A stretch of 64,000 nt of DNA from NCBI GenBank assembly GCA_028343435.1, contig JAOLYM010000004.1:1-64000 (forward strand), read 5' to 3'. A program made the translations under genes and the position numbers. This document shows positions 9,387 through 18,480 of this stretch, piece by piece. Numbering within the stretch: the stretch's first letter is position 1; each line of letters opens with the position of its first letter. This stretch comes from Candidatus Nitrosopelagicus sp. (GTDB lineage Archaea; Thermoproteota; Nitrososphaeria; Nitrososphaerales; Nitrosopumilaceae). The notes beneath the pieces were generated by a model, which saw only the letters and a program-made list of their open reading frames with translations, was not told the origin of the DNA and ran no database searches.

Positions 9387-10484
9387 ATGAGTGCTAAACG
9401 TGATTATTATGAAGTATTAGGAGTAACAAAATCTTCTAATCCTGATGAAATCAAATCGCAATATAGAAAGTTAGCCTTAAAATTTCATCCTGACAGAAAT
9501 AAGTCTCCTGATGCACAAGAACATTTTAAAGAAATTTCTGAAGCATATGCAGTTCTTTCAGATTCATCAAAACGTGATCTATATGATCAACATGGACATG
9601 AAGGTGTAGATGGGAGATACTCTACTGAAGACATCTTTAGAGGTGCAGGTGGTAACTTCAATGATATTTTCAATGATCTATTTAGCGGTCAGGGAGGACG
9701 TGGCGGTGGAGGATTCGGATCTGTTTTTGAAAATCTATTTGGTGGAGGTGGTAGAGGATTCGGTCGTTCACGTGGAAATGATCTTTTACATGAATGTTAC
9801 ATTACTTTGGAAGATGTATTACATGGAAAACAAATTGAACTTGATCTCCGGAAATATGTAGATTGTCCTGATTGTAGTGGTACAGGATGTAAACCTGGAA
9901 CATCAAAAGTAACTTGTAAAGATTGTAATGGCCGTGGACAAGTTCGAGTCCGAAAAAATATGGGTGGATTCCTATTAGAAACTGCTCAAGCATGTGGAAC
10001 ATGTAGAGGACGAGGAGAAATTATCAAAGATCCCTGTAAAAAATGTCAACGTGGAAAAATTAAAGGAACAAAACATCTTTCATTTAATCTCCCATCAGGA
10101 ATTGACAATGGTGATTATGTTATTCAAAATGAAGGTGAATCAATTCCAGATGGCGATAATGGTGATCTAATTGTACGTGTACGTGTTGAACCACATTCAC
10201 ACTTTAGACGTGATGGTATAGATCTATACTGTGATGCAAGACTTTCTATGATAGATGCAAGTTTAGGTACTGAAATTAATGTCAAAACACTTGAAAAAAC
10301 AGAAACATTGAAAATTGAATCTGGAACTCAACCAAACTCAATCTTAGAAATTAAATCCCAGGGATTGCCTAGTCAGAATTCTAATCGACGTGGTGATCTT
10401 TTTGTACATATTGTAGTAGAAATTCCAAAAAAATTAACAAAACAACAAAAATCTCTATTAGATGAATTCAGAAAATCCGATTAA
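9387..10484 (+). CDS. dnaJ: DnaJ (Hsp40) co-chaperone
   Basis: The 365-residue protein has a full J domain (residues 1-70, HPD in KFHPDRN), a Gly/Phe-rich linker (about 75-125), a zinc domain with four CxxC pairs (CPDCSGTG, CKDCNGRG, CGTCRGRG, CKKCQRGK) and a C-terminal substrate-binding region. The fourth zinc motif departs from CxxCxGxG, with Arg at the first glycine. It stimulates the DnaK ATPase. The stop codon TAA lies in a TTAA that also provides the stop of a small convergent gene. Confidence 0.96.
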   Translation: MSAKRDYYEVLGVTKSSNPDEIKSQYRKLALKFHPDRNKSPDAQEHFKEISEAYAVLSDSSKRDLYDQHGHEGVDGRYSTEDIFRGAGGNFNDIFNDLFSGQGGRGGGGFGSVFENLFGGGGRGFGRSRGNDLLHECYITLEDVLHGKQIELDLRKYVDCPDCSGTGCKPGTSKVTCKDCNGRGQVRVRKNMGGFLLETAQACGTCRGRGEIIKDPCKKCQRGKIKGTKHLSFNLPSGIDNGDYVIQNEGESIPDGDNGDLIVRVRVEPHSHFRRDGIDLYCDARLSMIDASLGTEINVKTLEKTETLKIESGTQPNSILEIKSQGLPSQNSNRRGDLFVHIVVEIPKKLTKQQKSLLDEFRKSD

Positions 10485-10645
10485 TCCTTTTTTGATAATC
10501 TAATTGTTAGATTATGGCCTTGTTTGATTTCTTGTTCATACAGTTTTTTAATAATTTCTCCAATTTTTTGTTCAGTAAAATATTCCTGATTATATCTTCC
10601 TAGAATTTCTTTCTCATTATCCAAAATGATTTCCCAAAATGACAT
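10481..10645 (-). CDS. Small protein of unknown function (54 aa)
   Basis: A complete minus-strand frame runs from ATG at 10645 to TAA at 10481. The peptide starts MSFWEIILDNEKEILGRY and ends IRLSKKD. It is charged and probably helical, with no cysteines or membrane segment. The stop overlaps the stop of dnaJ by exactly 4 bp (TTAA), the same arrangement as several real convergent gene pairs in this window, which argues that it is a true gene. Function unknown; no recognised family. Confidence 0.6.
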   Translation of the reverse strand: MSFWEIILDNEKEILGRYNQEYFTEQKIGEIIKKLYEQEIKQGHNLTIRLSKKD

Positions 10646-10739
10646 AAACCTACAGAATTTCTCTTACATTTCAATATTTTGTGAATAAGGAACTTATTCT
10701 TGAAAATACAAAATTTTCATTCAAAAATCACCCGTCTGA

Positions 10740-10806
10740 TCAATGGTACAAGGTTCAGAATTGTCATCTGTTGGAATTTGTGGGTTCAAATCCCACTTTC
10801 CACATA
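10740..10806 (+). pseudogene. tRNA 3'-half-like relic (T arm and 3' acceptor side)
   Basis: At about 10780-10797 there is a perfect 5-bp stem GTGGG/CCCAC closing the loop TTCAAAT, an exact T-arm consensus, followed by TTTCCAC and A as in a 3' acceptor strand plus discriminator. I cannot find a 5' acceptor strand (GTGGAAA expected), and the preceding bases do not make a convincing anticodon arm. It could be a tRNA remnant left by an integration event, a 3' half of a split tRNA, or another RNA. The surrounding stretch from 10646 to 10862 holds nothing else I can support. Confidence 0.4.
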
Positions 10807-10862
10807 AATTATTTCATTATCATTATGAACAACTTTAAAACACTGTAGTTTGCCTATTTTCC

Positions 10863-11123
10863 ATGGCAAAAGTAACCCGTGTTGGTGGTAGAGGCACAAC
10901 TCGTAGAAAGACTGACACTAGTAAGAAATCAACCTTTTCTGGAGATTCTTACAAGGAATATCAGGAGACCAAAAAGAAAGCTGCAGGAAATCGTAGCGTT
11001 TCAACAGGTCGCGGTACGGGAAAAAGAAAATTATCATCAACTCCAACGACAAAAAAAGTATCTACCAAAGGCAGAACACGTACAACTGGTAGAGGTACTG
11101 GTAGTAGAAAGACAAAAAGTTAA
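10863..11123 (+). CDS. Small highly basic Gly/Arg/Lys-rich protein
   Basis: The 86-residue product is very rich in Lys, Arg, Thr, Ser and Gly, with repeated RGTGKRK/RGTGSRK-like motifs, no hydrophobic core and no cysteines. It resembles low-complexity nucleic-acid-binding tails and could bind DNA or RNA. ATG at 10863 follows a T-rich stretch. The alternative +1 frame also stays open here, but its product has no sensible composition. It is convergent with gatE. Function unknown. Confidence 0.7.
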   Translation: MAKVTRVGGRGTTRRKTDTSKKSTFSGDSYKEYQETKKKAAGNRSVSTGRGTGKRKLSSTPTTKKVSTKGRTRTTGRGTGSRKTKS

Positions 11124-11165
11124 TCCCCTTAACTTATTCTCTTTTATTCATCTACTGTTATCTTA

Positions 11166-13064
11166 TCAATTTAGGAAATTCTGAATTTTTTCCTTCAATT
11201 TTTGATTAATAATCTTGCCAGATGCCTTTCCTCTAACCTCTTTCATAGCTATTCCCATTATGCCACTTAATGCACGCATTTGTTCTTGTTTTATTTTATC
11301 GGTATTATCTTGAATTATTTTATCTAAGATATCATCTAATTCATTTTCAGTCAATTGAGTTATAGATGCATTTTCTAATGCTTGTAGAACATCATTTACT
11401 TTTTTAGACATTATTTGTTCAAAAATTATCTGAATTGATTCTTTGTTTATTTTTTCTTGTCCTAATAATTCAAATGTCATCATTATCTGTTCATCATTCA
11501 GTAGACTAGAATCTAATCCACTTCTTTCTAAATTAGTTATAGTTGAACACAGAACAGATACGACAAAATTTGGTGAATTTTGATTTTTAGAACATATTTT
11601 TTCAAAAATCTCAAAATATTCTGAATCAAATATTTGTTCTGCAAGCTGATTATTGATTTGATATTTTTCTTCTAATTCTCTGATTGATTCTTCCCATGAT
11701 TTTGGTATATTGGATCTTACTTGCACAAGTTCTTCATTTGTTACTTTCACTGTAGGTATGTCAGTTTCTGGATACATTCTAGATGCACCTGGTCTAGGTC
11801 TTAGGAATATGGTATCTCCATTTTGAGTAGCGGCTCGAGTTTCAGCAGGTGGTCCATTCTTTGCAAGCTCAATTCTGTTAATTATAGAATCAATTGCAAA
11901 TCCTACTGAAATTTTTTCACCAGCAATAATTAAAAATGCATCATCATTTTGAATATCTAATTTTTCAGTAACTCGTTTGATATCTATGCCTTCAATTCCA
12001 TAATTTGGTAATTCATCTGAATGAAAAACACCACCAATACCAAAAAATCTCACTAATTGTCCAATCTCTTTTCCTAATCTCACATCTGAATATGGCTCGA
12101 AACCAAATATTCCTTTCAATTTTTTAATTTTTATTCCAAAAATTTTCTCTTGTTTTTCTATTGATTTTTTAATAATCTTTGAATTACACTCTTGCATTAC
12201 CTCTGTAACATCAAAGACATCTTGTTTTCTATCAATTCCTATAAATTCCGTCTGATTAATTTTCTCTGAAATTATTTTTAAGCCATGTTGCCTTTTTGCT
12301 TCAAATTCAATAATTTTTTCTAACTGATCTAATTGCTGAACACCTTTTACTTCAATAACGCCTCCTCCTTCGACAGAAATATTCACATCTTGTCTAATTG
12401 TCCCAATCCCGCGCATCACTTTTTTTGTAACTCGTAATAATCTGCCTAGCGTTAATGCAATATCTTTTACAAATTTTGGATCTCCTTCAACAGGATCTAA
12501 TGCAATTTCAACTAAAGGAACTCCAAGTCTATCTAAACTAAAAAATCTATGATTTCCTTCGTCTTTGATTAATTTTCCCGCATCTTCTTCAAGACATATT
12601 GATTGAACTCCTACTTTCTTACCATCTACCTCGATATATCCTCCTTGTGCAACAAGCATTGTTCTTTGAAATCCGGTTGTGTTTGAACCATCAATTACTG
12701 TTTTTCTCATTACGTGAATTTCTGAAAAAATTTTTGATTCTAATGCTGAACTTATCAAGAGTGCAATATTCTTTGCATCCGTATCTAATGCATGTGGTGG
12801 TTCTTCATCTTCTTCTACTAAACAACTACTTTTTGGGTCTGCATAGTAAACTATAGTTTTTGATTTAGTACTCTCAAAAAGTGCAGCAGGATCTATTTTC
12901 CCTAATTCACTTTTTGCTGCTCTTAGTTTTCTTGAAAATTTTATTGAAAACTCTTCTTCTTCTATCGGAGTACAGTCACAAAATAATTTCTTTTTTGTAT
13001 CTAATTGTTGATGAATCTCCAAGCCAACTTTTAATCCAATATTTTTAATATCTAATTCTGACAT
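11166..13064 (-). CDS. gatE: Glutamyl-tRNA(Gln) amidotransferase subunit E
   Basis: The 632-residue protein starts with the GatB/GatE signature VGLEIHQQLDTKKKLFC and contains LDRLGVPLVEIALDP, the conserved catalytic cradle region, and RPRPGASRMYPETDIP, the GatE landmark. The C-terminus has the YqeY-like helical tail (MGIAMKEVRGKASGK). With GatD it converts Glu-tRNA(Gln) to Gln-tRNA(Gln), the archaeal route to glutaminyl-tRNA. It is 6 bp downstream of gatD, so the two form an operon; the cognate tRNA-Gln lies at 4.5 kb. Confidence 0.96.
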   Translation of the reverse strand: MSELDIKNIGLKVGLEIHQQLDTKKKLFCDCTPIEEEEFSIKFSRKLRAAKSELGKIDPAALFESTKSKTIVYYADPKSSCLVEEDEEPPHALDTDAKNIALLISSALESKIFSEIHVMRKTVIDGSNTTGFQRTMLVAQGGYIEVDGKKVGVQSICLEEDAGKLIKDEGNHRFFSLDRLGVPLVEIALDPVEGDPKFVKDIALTLGRLLRVTKKVMRGIGTIRQDVNISVEGGGVIEVKGVQQLDQLEKIIEFEAKRQHGLKIISEKINQTEFIGIDRKQDVFDVTEVMQECNSKIIKKSIEKQEKIFGIKIKKLKGIFGFEPYSDVRLGKEIGQLVRFFGIGGVFHSDELPNYGIEGIDIKRVTEKLDIQNDDAFLIIAGEKISVGFAIDSIINRIELAKNGPPAETRAATQNGDTIFLRPRPGASRMYPETDIPTVKVTNEELVQVRSNIPKSWEESIRELEEKYQINNQLAEQIFDSEYFEIFEKICSKNQNSPNFVVSVLCSTITNLERSGLDSSLLNDEQIMMTFELLGQEKINKESIQIIFEQIMSKKVNDVLQALENASITQLTENELDDILDKIIQDNTDKIKQEQMRALSGIMGIAMKEVRGKASGKIINQKLKEKIQNFLN

Positions 13065-13070
13065 ATACGC

Positions 13071-14354
13071 TCAAAACTCTGATGAATAATTCTCCAACAT
13101 CATATTTTTTATCTCGTCATCTGAATTAGAATTTCCTAAAACCCACATTGCTTTGACTAAAGCTACTTCTGGAATCATATTTTCTAACGGAATAATTTCC
13201 ATATCTAGTAAGTCTCTTCCACTTTCATACACTGTCATGCTTACCCGTCCATCAATACATTGTGATGTCATTCCAAGAAATATTCCATTTTCTTTCGCTT
13301 TCTTAATTGAGGCATACATTGTTCTTCCTACATGTCCTAGTCCTGTACCTTCAAAAATTATTCCTCTGTATTCTAATTTTATCAATGATTCAATTATTTC
13401 TGGATTAAATCCAGGATGATATTTGATAAGGGCAACTTTTGTATCTAAATTGATTCGTGGATTATACTCATTTTCACTAAAAAATGAATTTTTCATATTT
13501 TCTAAAATTTTATCTTCATACACTACAAATGCTGGTTCAGAACCGACTGTTTGAAATGCACTTCTTTTACTTGTATGATTTTTTCTAACTCGTGTTCCTA
13601 AATGACATGCTACTGCATCATCACTTTCATTTTGATGCATTACTACAAAAACACCCTTGGATTTTGTATTAACTAAAAATTTTGTTGCTGAAATCAAATT
13701 TAATGCTGCATCTGATGATGGTCTGTCTGATGATCTTTGTGAACCTACTAACGTAATTGGTTTTTTAAAACCAGATAGTGCAAATGATAAAAATGCAGAA
13801 CTATAATGCATTGTATCTGTACCATGTGCAATAATCACTCCTACATAATCTGAATCTACAATACTATCTAATTTTTTTGCAATCTCTAACCAATGTTCTG
13901 GTTGTAAATTTTCTGAATATTCTGAAAATAACACTTCTGCATCAACATTTGCAATTTTTGCAATTTCGGGAACAGCTTCGTATAGTTCTGCTGCAGATAA
14001 TGCAGGAGTAACTGCACCTGTTCTATAATCTACTTTACTTGCAATAGTTCCCCCTGTTGATAAAAGTAAGATTTTTGGCAATTCTTCATTTTTTTCAATG
14101 GTTTGTGAGTTTTCATTATTTGATTGTCTTTCACCAGTTTTTTCTAATTTCTCAATTTTTTCAAACTCGATTCCAATATTATATCCGCTTTTTAATTTTA
14201 GAACAATATGAGATTCATCACCACTTTCGTATCTAGGCATTAAAATTCCAGAATATGTCAATTCAGATGTAATTTTCACTAAATCTCCTACATCGACTTT
14301 ATTCGTGATTAAGAAATCACGGATTTTACCTTTGTATCCTTTTAGTTCTGACAT
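13071..14354 (-). CDS. gatD: Glutamyl-tRNA(Gln) amidotransferase subunit D
   Basis: The 427-residue protein has an N-terminal beta-barrel (residues 1-80) and an L-asparaginase-type glutaminase domain with LLSTGGTIAS (first catalytic Thr, about residue 102) and IIAHGTDTMHYS (second Thr-Asp pair). It releases ammonia from glutamine for GatE. It is the first gene of gatD-gatE and is separated from cdc48, on the same strand, by 34 bp. Confidence 0.96.
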   Translation of the reverse strand: MSELKGYKGKIRDFLITNKVDVGDLVKITSELTYSGILMPRYESGDESHIVLKLKSGYNIGIEFEKIEKLEKTGERQSNNENSQTIEKNEELPKILLLSTGGTIASKVDYRTGAVTPALSAAELYEAVPEIAKIANVDAEVLFSEYSENLQPEHWLEIAKKLDSIVDSDYVGVIIAHGTDTMHYSSAFLSFALSGFKKPITLVGSQRSSDRPSSDAALNLISATKFLVNTKSKGVFVVMHQNESDDAVACHLGTRVRKNHTSKRSAFQTVGSEPAFVVYEDKILENMKNSFFSENEYNPRINLDTKVALIKYHPGFNPEIIESLIKLEYRGIIFEGTGLGHVGRTMYASIKKAKENGIFLGMTSQCIDGRVSMTVYESGRDLLDMEIIPLENMIPEVALVKAMWVLGNSNSDDEIKNMMLENYSSEF

Positions 14355-14388
14355 TTATGAAAATTAGATGGCATGTATTTTATTAAAA

Positions 14389-16623
14389 CTACCTGTAGTA
14401 TGATGCAACTAGCTTATCGTTCATCTTGAGATCTTTCTGTTCTCTTACTTTTCTAACTGCTTCTTCAAAGTGCTTCATTGTGACTTTGGCGTCTGCTGCT
14501 TTCTTTTCAATAGCCTCCACAACTTTCTTTGTTTCTTCATCACTTAGATTCTTGTCTGGAGCTGCATTGTCTAGATGTTCATGGACTACTAGTGAAACTG
14601 CAGTGTTTGCTATTGATGCAACATCTGCACTACTTAATCCATCAGTTAATTCAGCAAGTTTCTCAAAGTCAATTTTATCTGGACCATTTTGATCTGCAAG
14701 TGGTATATCTTTTGAATGAATTTCTATTACCATTTTTCTACTATCTTTATCTGGTAATGGAATTTGAATAATTTTATCAAATCTTCCAGGTCTGAGTAAT
14801 GCTGGATCAATCATGTCTGCTCTGTTAGTTGCAGCAAGTACAACAACTCCGTGCATGTTTTCCATTCCATCCAATTCTGTTAACAATTGACTTACAACTC
14901 TTTCAGTTACTGCGGTTTCGCCACCAGCTCCTCTAATTGGTGCAATTGAATCAATTTCATCAAAGAAAATAACACATGGAGCTGATTGTCTTGCTCGCTT
15001 GAATATTTCTCTAATTCCTCTTTCGGATTCACCTACCCATTTTGATAGTAATTCTGGTCCTCTAACTGAGACAAAGTTTGCTTCACTTTCTGTTGCAACA
15101 GCTTTTGCCATCAGTGTTTTACCTGTTCCGCTAGGTCCATGTAACAAAATCCCTCTAGGCATCTTGTGTCCTAATTTATCATATAATCCTGGATATTTCA
15201 TTGGCCATTCGACTGCTTCCATTAATTCTTTCTTGACTTCTCCAAGACCACCTATTTCTTCCCATGATACATCAGGATTTTCAATGAATACTTCTCTCAT
15301 TCCTGAAGGTGTTACTTCTACTAGAGCCTTTTTGAAATCATCTGCGTTTACAATTAATTTATCTAATGTCTCTGGTGGGATTTTTTCTTCTTCCAAATTC
15401 AATTCTGGAAGTAATCTTCTGAGGCATTTCATTGCTGCTTCTTTACATAGATACTCTAAATCTGCACCAACATAGCCATGGCTTACTGCAGAAATTTTTT
15501 CAATGTTTACTGGATATTCTTGATCGTCTGCAGCCAAAGGCATGTTCCGTGTATGAATTTGCAAAATTTCTTGTCTACCTTTTTTATCTGGAACTTTAAT
15601 TTCAATTTCTCTATCAAATCTTCCCGGTCTTCTTAATGCAGGATCAATTGCGTTTGGTCTGTTAGTTGCAGAAATTACAATTACTTTTCCTCTAGCTTCT
15701 AGTCCATCCATTAATGATAACATTTGGGACACAACTCTTCTTTCTACTTCACCTGTTACTTCCTCTCTCTTTGGTGCGATTGAATCAATTTCATCCACAA
15801 AAATAATTGATGGTGCTTTCTCTCTTGCCTCTTTGAAAATTTCTCTTAGACGAGCTTCACTCTCTCCATAAAACTTACTCATAATTTCTGGACCAGAAAT
15901 ACTAATGAAATGTGCATTACTTTCGTTTGCAACAGCTTTTGCCAAAAGCGTCTTACCAGTTCCTGGAGGACCATAAAGTAAAACACCTTTTGGTGCTTCA
16001 ATTCCTAATTTCTCAAATATTTCTGGATGTCTTAATGGCAATTCAATCATTTCACGAACTTTCTTTATCTCGCCTCTAATTCCACCAATGTCTTCGTATG
16101 TAACTTGAGGAACTCCTCTTAGTGTTTCACCTTTCTCAGCGATGTGGAATGTTGTTTTCTGTGTAACTAAAACTGCATCGGCAGCAGGTGTAACTCCTAT
16201 TACTTGGAATGTTAGTCTTCCTCCAAAGTATGGAACCATTACGTTATCTCCTTTAATCAAAGGTACACTTTCTAATGCATCTGCTAAATATCTCTCATCG
16301 ATTGGTGGTATTGCTTCTAATGGTGCAACTACCACTTTTTCTGCTGGGACAGCTTTAATCTTTTTTACAGTAATTGTATCTCCAATTGCAATTCCGGAAT
16401 TGTTTCTTCCTAAACCATCAATTCTGATAATTCCTTTACCTTCATCTGAAGGATACAAAGGCAAACATTTTGCAACGGTACGTCTTTTTCCTTTTAATTC
16501 TATAACATCTCCAGTTGATGCGTTTAGGGTGTCCATGGAATCATAATCGATTCTTGCTACTCCTCTTCCAACATCTCTAGTATATGCTTCTAGAACTTTT
16601 AGGGAAAGACCATTTTCACTCAT
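14389..16623 (-). CDS. CDC48/VCP-type AAA+ ATPase
   Basis: The product has an N-terminal double-psi-barrel domain (residues 1-180) and two AAA modules with Walker A GPPGTGKT and GPSGTGKT, Walker B IIFVDEID and VIFFDEID, and SRH arginines ([18 protein letters not shown] and [18 protein letters not shown]). It is a hexameric protein unfoldase that may feed the proteasome. A GTG at 16632 would give 3 more residues. I prefer ATG at 16623 because a TATA-like box at about 16648-16656 would place the transcript start close to it and a GAGGAG lies 7 bases upstream. The divergent rpl2 starts 107 bp away. Confidence 0.95.
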   Translation of the reverse strand: MSENGLSLKVLEAYTRDVGRGVARIDYDSMDTLNASTGDVIELKGKRRTVAKCLPLYPSDEGKGIIRIDGLGRNNSGIAIGDTITVKKIKAVPAEKVVVAPLEAIPPIDERYLADALESVPLIKGDNVMVPYFGGRLTFQVIGVTPAADAVLVTQKTTFHIAEKGETLRGVPQVTYEDIGGIRGEIKKVREMIELPLRHPEIFEKLGIEAPKGVLLYGPPGTGKTLLAKAVANESNAHFISISGPEIMSKFYGESEARLREIFKEAREKAPSIIFVDEIDSIAPKREEVTGEVERRVVSQMLSLMDGLEARGKVIVISATNRPNAIDPALRRPGRFDREIEIKVPDKKGRQEILQIHTRNMPLAADDQEYPVNIEKISAVSHGYVGADLEYLCKEAAMKCLRRLLPELNLEEEKIPPETLDKLIVNADDFKKALVEVTPSGMREVFIENPDVSWEEIGGLGEVKKELMEAVEWPMKYPGLYDKLGHKMPRGILLHGPSGTGKTLMAKAVATESEANFVSVRGPELLSKWVGESERGIREIFKRARQSAPCVIFFDEIDSIAPIRGAGGETAVTERVVSQLLTELDGMENMHGVVVLAATNRADMIDPALLRPGRFDKIIQIPLPDKDSRKMVIEIHSKDIPLADQNGPDKIDFEKLAELTDGLSSADVASIANTAVSLVVHEHLDNAAPDKNLSDEETKKVVEAIEKKAADAKVTMKHFEEAVRKVREQKDLKMNDKLVASYYR

Positions 16624-16644
16624 ATCTAACACTCCTCATTCTTT

Positions 16645-16658
16645 TTTTATATATTTAG
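16645..16658 (-). promoter_or_regulatory. TATA-like box of cdc48
   Basis: On the minus strand an AT-only stretch (AAATATATAAA) is centred about 28 bp upstream of the chosen ATG at 16623, the usual archaeal TATA-to-start distance for a near-leaderless mRNA. It supports the internal ATG over the GTG at 16632. Confidence 0.45.
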
Positions 16659-16730
16659 CGTATTATTCTATTGATCGACTCAAAACTGATCACAAGCTTA
16701 AAATCATGATTCTAGTCACAATCGTTTACT

Positions 16731-17474
16731 ATGGGTAAAAGACCAGGTGTTCGTAGACGTGGACGTGGAGGCATGCAGTTCAGAGCAGCCGCTACTCAAA
16801 AGCTAAAACCTGCCAAATACCCAAGTTTTTCACTAGATGAGGAACGTCGAGGAGAGATAATTGATCTAGTTCATGAATCTGGCCGTGATGTACCTCTTTC
16901 AAAGGTGAGATTTGAAGATGGTGCGATCTCATTTATTCCTGCACCTTTAGGAACTAGAGTTGGTCAAAGAATCAATTTTGGTCTAAATTCTGAAATTATT
17001 GATGGTAACGTAATTAGTATTCAAAACATCCCTGATGGCACAATTGTTTGTAATGTAGAACAGCAATTTGGAGACGGTGGTGCTCTAATGAAATCAGCAG
17101 GCGCTGATGCAACAGTATTTTCTCATGCAGATGATGGAGTAATTTTGAAATTAGCATCTGGTAAATTCAAAAAATTAAATCCAAAAAATAGAGCAATGAT
17201 TGGAACTCTAGCAGGTGGTGGAGTTGAAGATAGACCATTAATGCGTGCTGGAGTTAAAATGATGCGTTTTAAATCAAAAGGTAAGAAATATCCAATTGTT
17301 AGAGGTGTTGCTCAAGCAGCATATGTACATCCTCACGGTGGTGGACGTCACCAACACGTTGGACAATCATCTACAGTATCCCGTAATGCACCTCCAGGTG
17401 CTAAAGTTGGAAGCATTGCTGCAAAGAAAACTGGTAGAGCAAGAATTAAGGAAAGAAAACAATCTATCAAATAA
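16731..17474 (+). CDS. rpl2: 50S ribosomal protein uL2
   Basis: The 247-residue protein starts MGKRPGVRRRGRGG and contains the uL2 peptidyl-transferase-region motif AYVHPHGGGRHQHVG, whose histidine contacts 23S rRNA. Its length fits archaeal L2. In most archaea this gene sits in the S10 ribosomal operon; here it stands between cdc48 and an acylphosphatase gene with no other ribosomal protein gene nearby. Confidence 0.96.
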   Translation: MGKRPGVRRRGRGGMQFRAAATQKLKPAKYPSFSLDEERRGEIIDLVHESGRDVPLSKVRFEDGAISFIPAPLGTRVGQRINFGLNSEIIDGNVISIQNIPDGTIVCNVEQQFGDGGALMKSAGADATVFSHADDGVILKLASGKFKKLNPKNRAMIGTLAGGGVEDRPLMRAGVKMMRFKSKGKKYPIVRGVAQAAYVHPHGGGRHQHVGQSSTVSRNAPPGAKVGSIAAKKTGRARIKERKQSIK

Positions 17475-17498
17475 TAGATTAACAATCTATCTTTTAGA

Positions 17499-17777
17499 AT
17501 GATTCAAAAAAGAATTCATATTTTTGTTACTGGTAGAGTACAAGGTGTTTTTTTCAGACAATCTACCAGAGTCATGGCAATTAAAAATAATGTGAATGGT
17601 TGGGTTCGTAATCTTGATGATGGACGAGTTGAAATTGTTGCAGAAGGTGAAAAGCAAAATATTGAAAGTCTTACACAATGGTGCAAAACTGGACCTGCAA
17701 ATTCTCGCGTTGATGAGTTTGAATTATCTGAAGAAAATTATACTGGTGAGTTTGAAAACTTTGAAGTTAGATATTAG
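17499..17777 (+). CDS. acyP: Acylphosphatase
   Basis: The 92-residue protein matches acylphosphatases over its full length: VTGRVQGVFFRQSTRVMA carries the phosphate-binding loop and catalytic Arg, and VNGWVRNLDDGRVEIVAEG carries the catalytic Asn. It hydrolyses acyl phosphates such as 1,3-bisphosphoglycerate or carbamoyl phosphate. It lies 24 bp after rpl2 on the same strand and ends in a 4-bp stop overlap with the convergent gene. Confidence 0.95.
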   Translation: MIQKRIHIFVTGRVQGVFFRQSTRVMAIKNNVNGWVRNLDDGRVEIVAEGEKQNIESLTQWCKTGPANSRVDEFELSEENYTGEFENFEVRY

Positions 17778-18106
17778 CGAATTGCTGTAAATGCATCTTT
17801 TAGTGTAGCTTCTATTTTTGTTAGTTCTTGTTCTGGTGTAATCTCTAAAATTATTGGTTGTGCTTTTCGTTCTTTTTGAATTTTAATTATGATTGAATAT
17901 TGAGTTGGTTCCATATCTGCAAACCATCTGAATGTCATTGTTTTACAAAAAACTACTCTATGCATTCTAACATCTTCTATCACTTTTTCATCAAGTGACA
18001 TGCAATATGTTCGTAATTTATCAAATAATGGTTTTACAGGTTCAGGAATTTGTCTCTGAAAATCTGCGTAAGTTCTTCCAGTTCCGACTCCGATAAAATT
18101 TTCCAT
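17774..18106 (-). CDS. Conserved small protein, possibly DUF5655-like
   Basis: The 110-residue product (MENFIGVGTGRTYADFQRQI onward) contains LFDKLRTYCMSLDEKVIEDVRMHRVVFC, resembling the DUF5655 core often found near nucleases or in stand-alone archaeal proteins. A GTG at 18127 would extend it by 7 codons, but that codon lies only 9 bp from the end of the SRP RNA gene. GGAG 7 bases before ATG 18106 favours the shorter form. Function unknown. Confidence 0.65.
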   Translation of the reverse strand: MENFIGVGTGRTYADFQRQIPEPVKPLFDKLRTYCMSLDEKVIEDVRMHRVVFCKTMTFRWFADMEPTQYSIIIKIQKERKAQPIILEITPEQELTKIEATLKDAFTAIR

Positions 18107-18135
18107 ATTCCATCTCCATTTATTCACAATTTAAT

Positions 18136-18449
18136 GTAGTAGTTCTGCTGGCTCCAGTCTAGGCTGATAGTCCCATTTCGAGGCATACAAGATCCCCCAC
18201 GTAGACGAGGAAGCGTGGATGCTCCACCTTAGGATTGCTCCCTCCCGGACCTCATCCCTTTCGATGGTTCGGTCTTAGGAAAAATCCCTTCGGATTATCC
18301 TTGTCCTGCAACCACCCGCCTCGGCGTGAATTCATTTCCGCACACCAAGCGGGAGTTACCTGCCTAGAGATTTACCCAGCAGTTGCTGATCTCTGCATAT
18401 AGCCGGTTTCAGAATAGGGCACGGCTGGCACCCTGATCCTCCCTACTAC
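18136..18449 (-). ncRNA. ffs: Signal recognition particle (7S) RNA
   Basis: The minus strand carries the SRP S-domain core: AGGTCCGGGAGGGAGCAATC aligns with the helix 8 consensus (AGGTCCGGAAGGAAGCAGCC type) with tetraloop GGGA. Upstream, AATCC-GAAG-GGATT gives a hairpin with a GNAR loop suited to SRP19-binding helix 6. The ends pair as GTAGTAG with CTACTAC, so the RNA is about 314 nt, normal for archaea. It forms the RNA scaffold for SRP54/SRP19 in targeting membrane proteins. A TATA-like box sits 25 bp upstream of the 5' end. Confidence 0.93.
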
Positions 18450-18467
18450 GTTTTAGATAGAATAGAA

Positions 18468-18480
18468 TGTTATATTTGAA
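18468..18480 (-). promoter_or_regulatory. TATA-like box of the SRP RNA gene
   Basis: On the minus strand the motif TTCAAATATAA is centred about 25 bp upstream of the deduced 5' end (18449), the right place for TBP binding. It overlaps the very end of the upstream thiolation gene. Confidence 0.55.

Noticed and set aside
10740-10806. Complete functional tRNA at this place
   Set aside because: Only the T arm and 3' acceptor side can be supported; no pairing 5' acceptor or anticodon stem was found.
10879-11184. Alternative +1 frame over the small basic protein
   Set aside because: The product is a Leu/Gln/Val mixture without pattern, while frame 10863 gives a coherent basic protein.
14999-15475. 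Plus-strand frame of 158 codons
   Set aside because: Antisense to the cdc48 ATPase core; a shadow of conserved codons.
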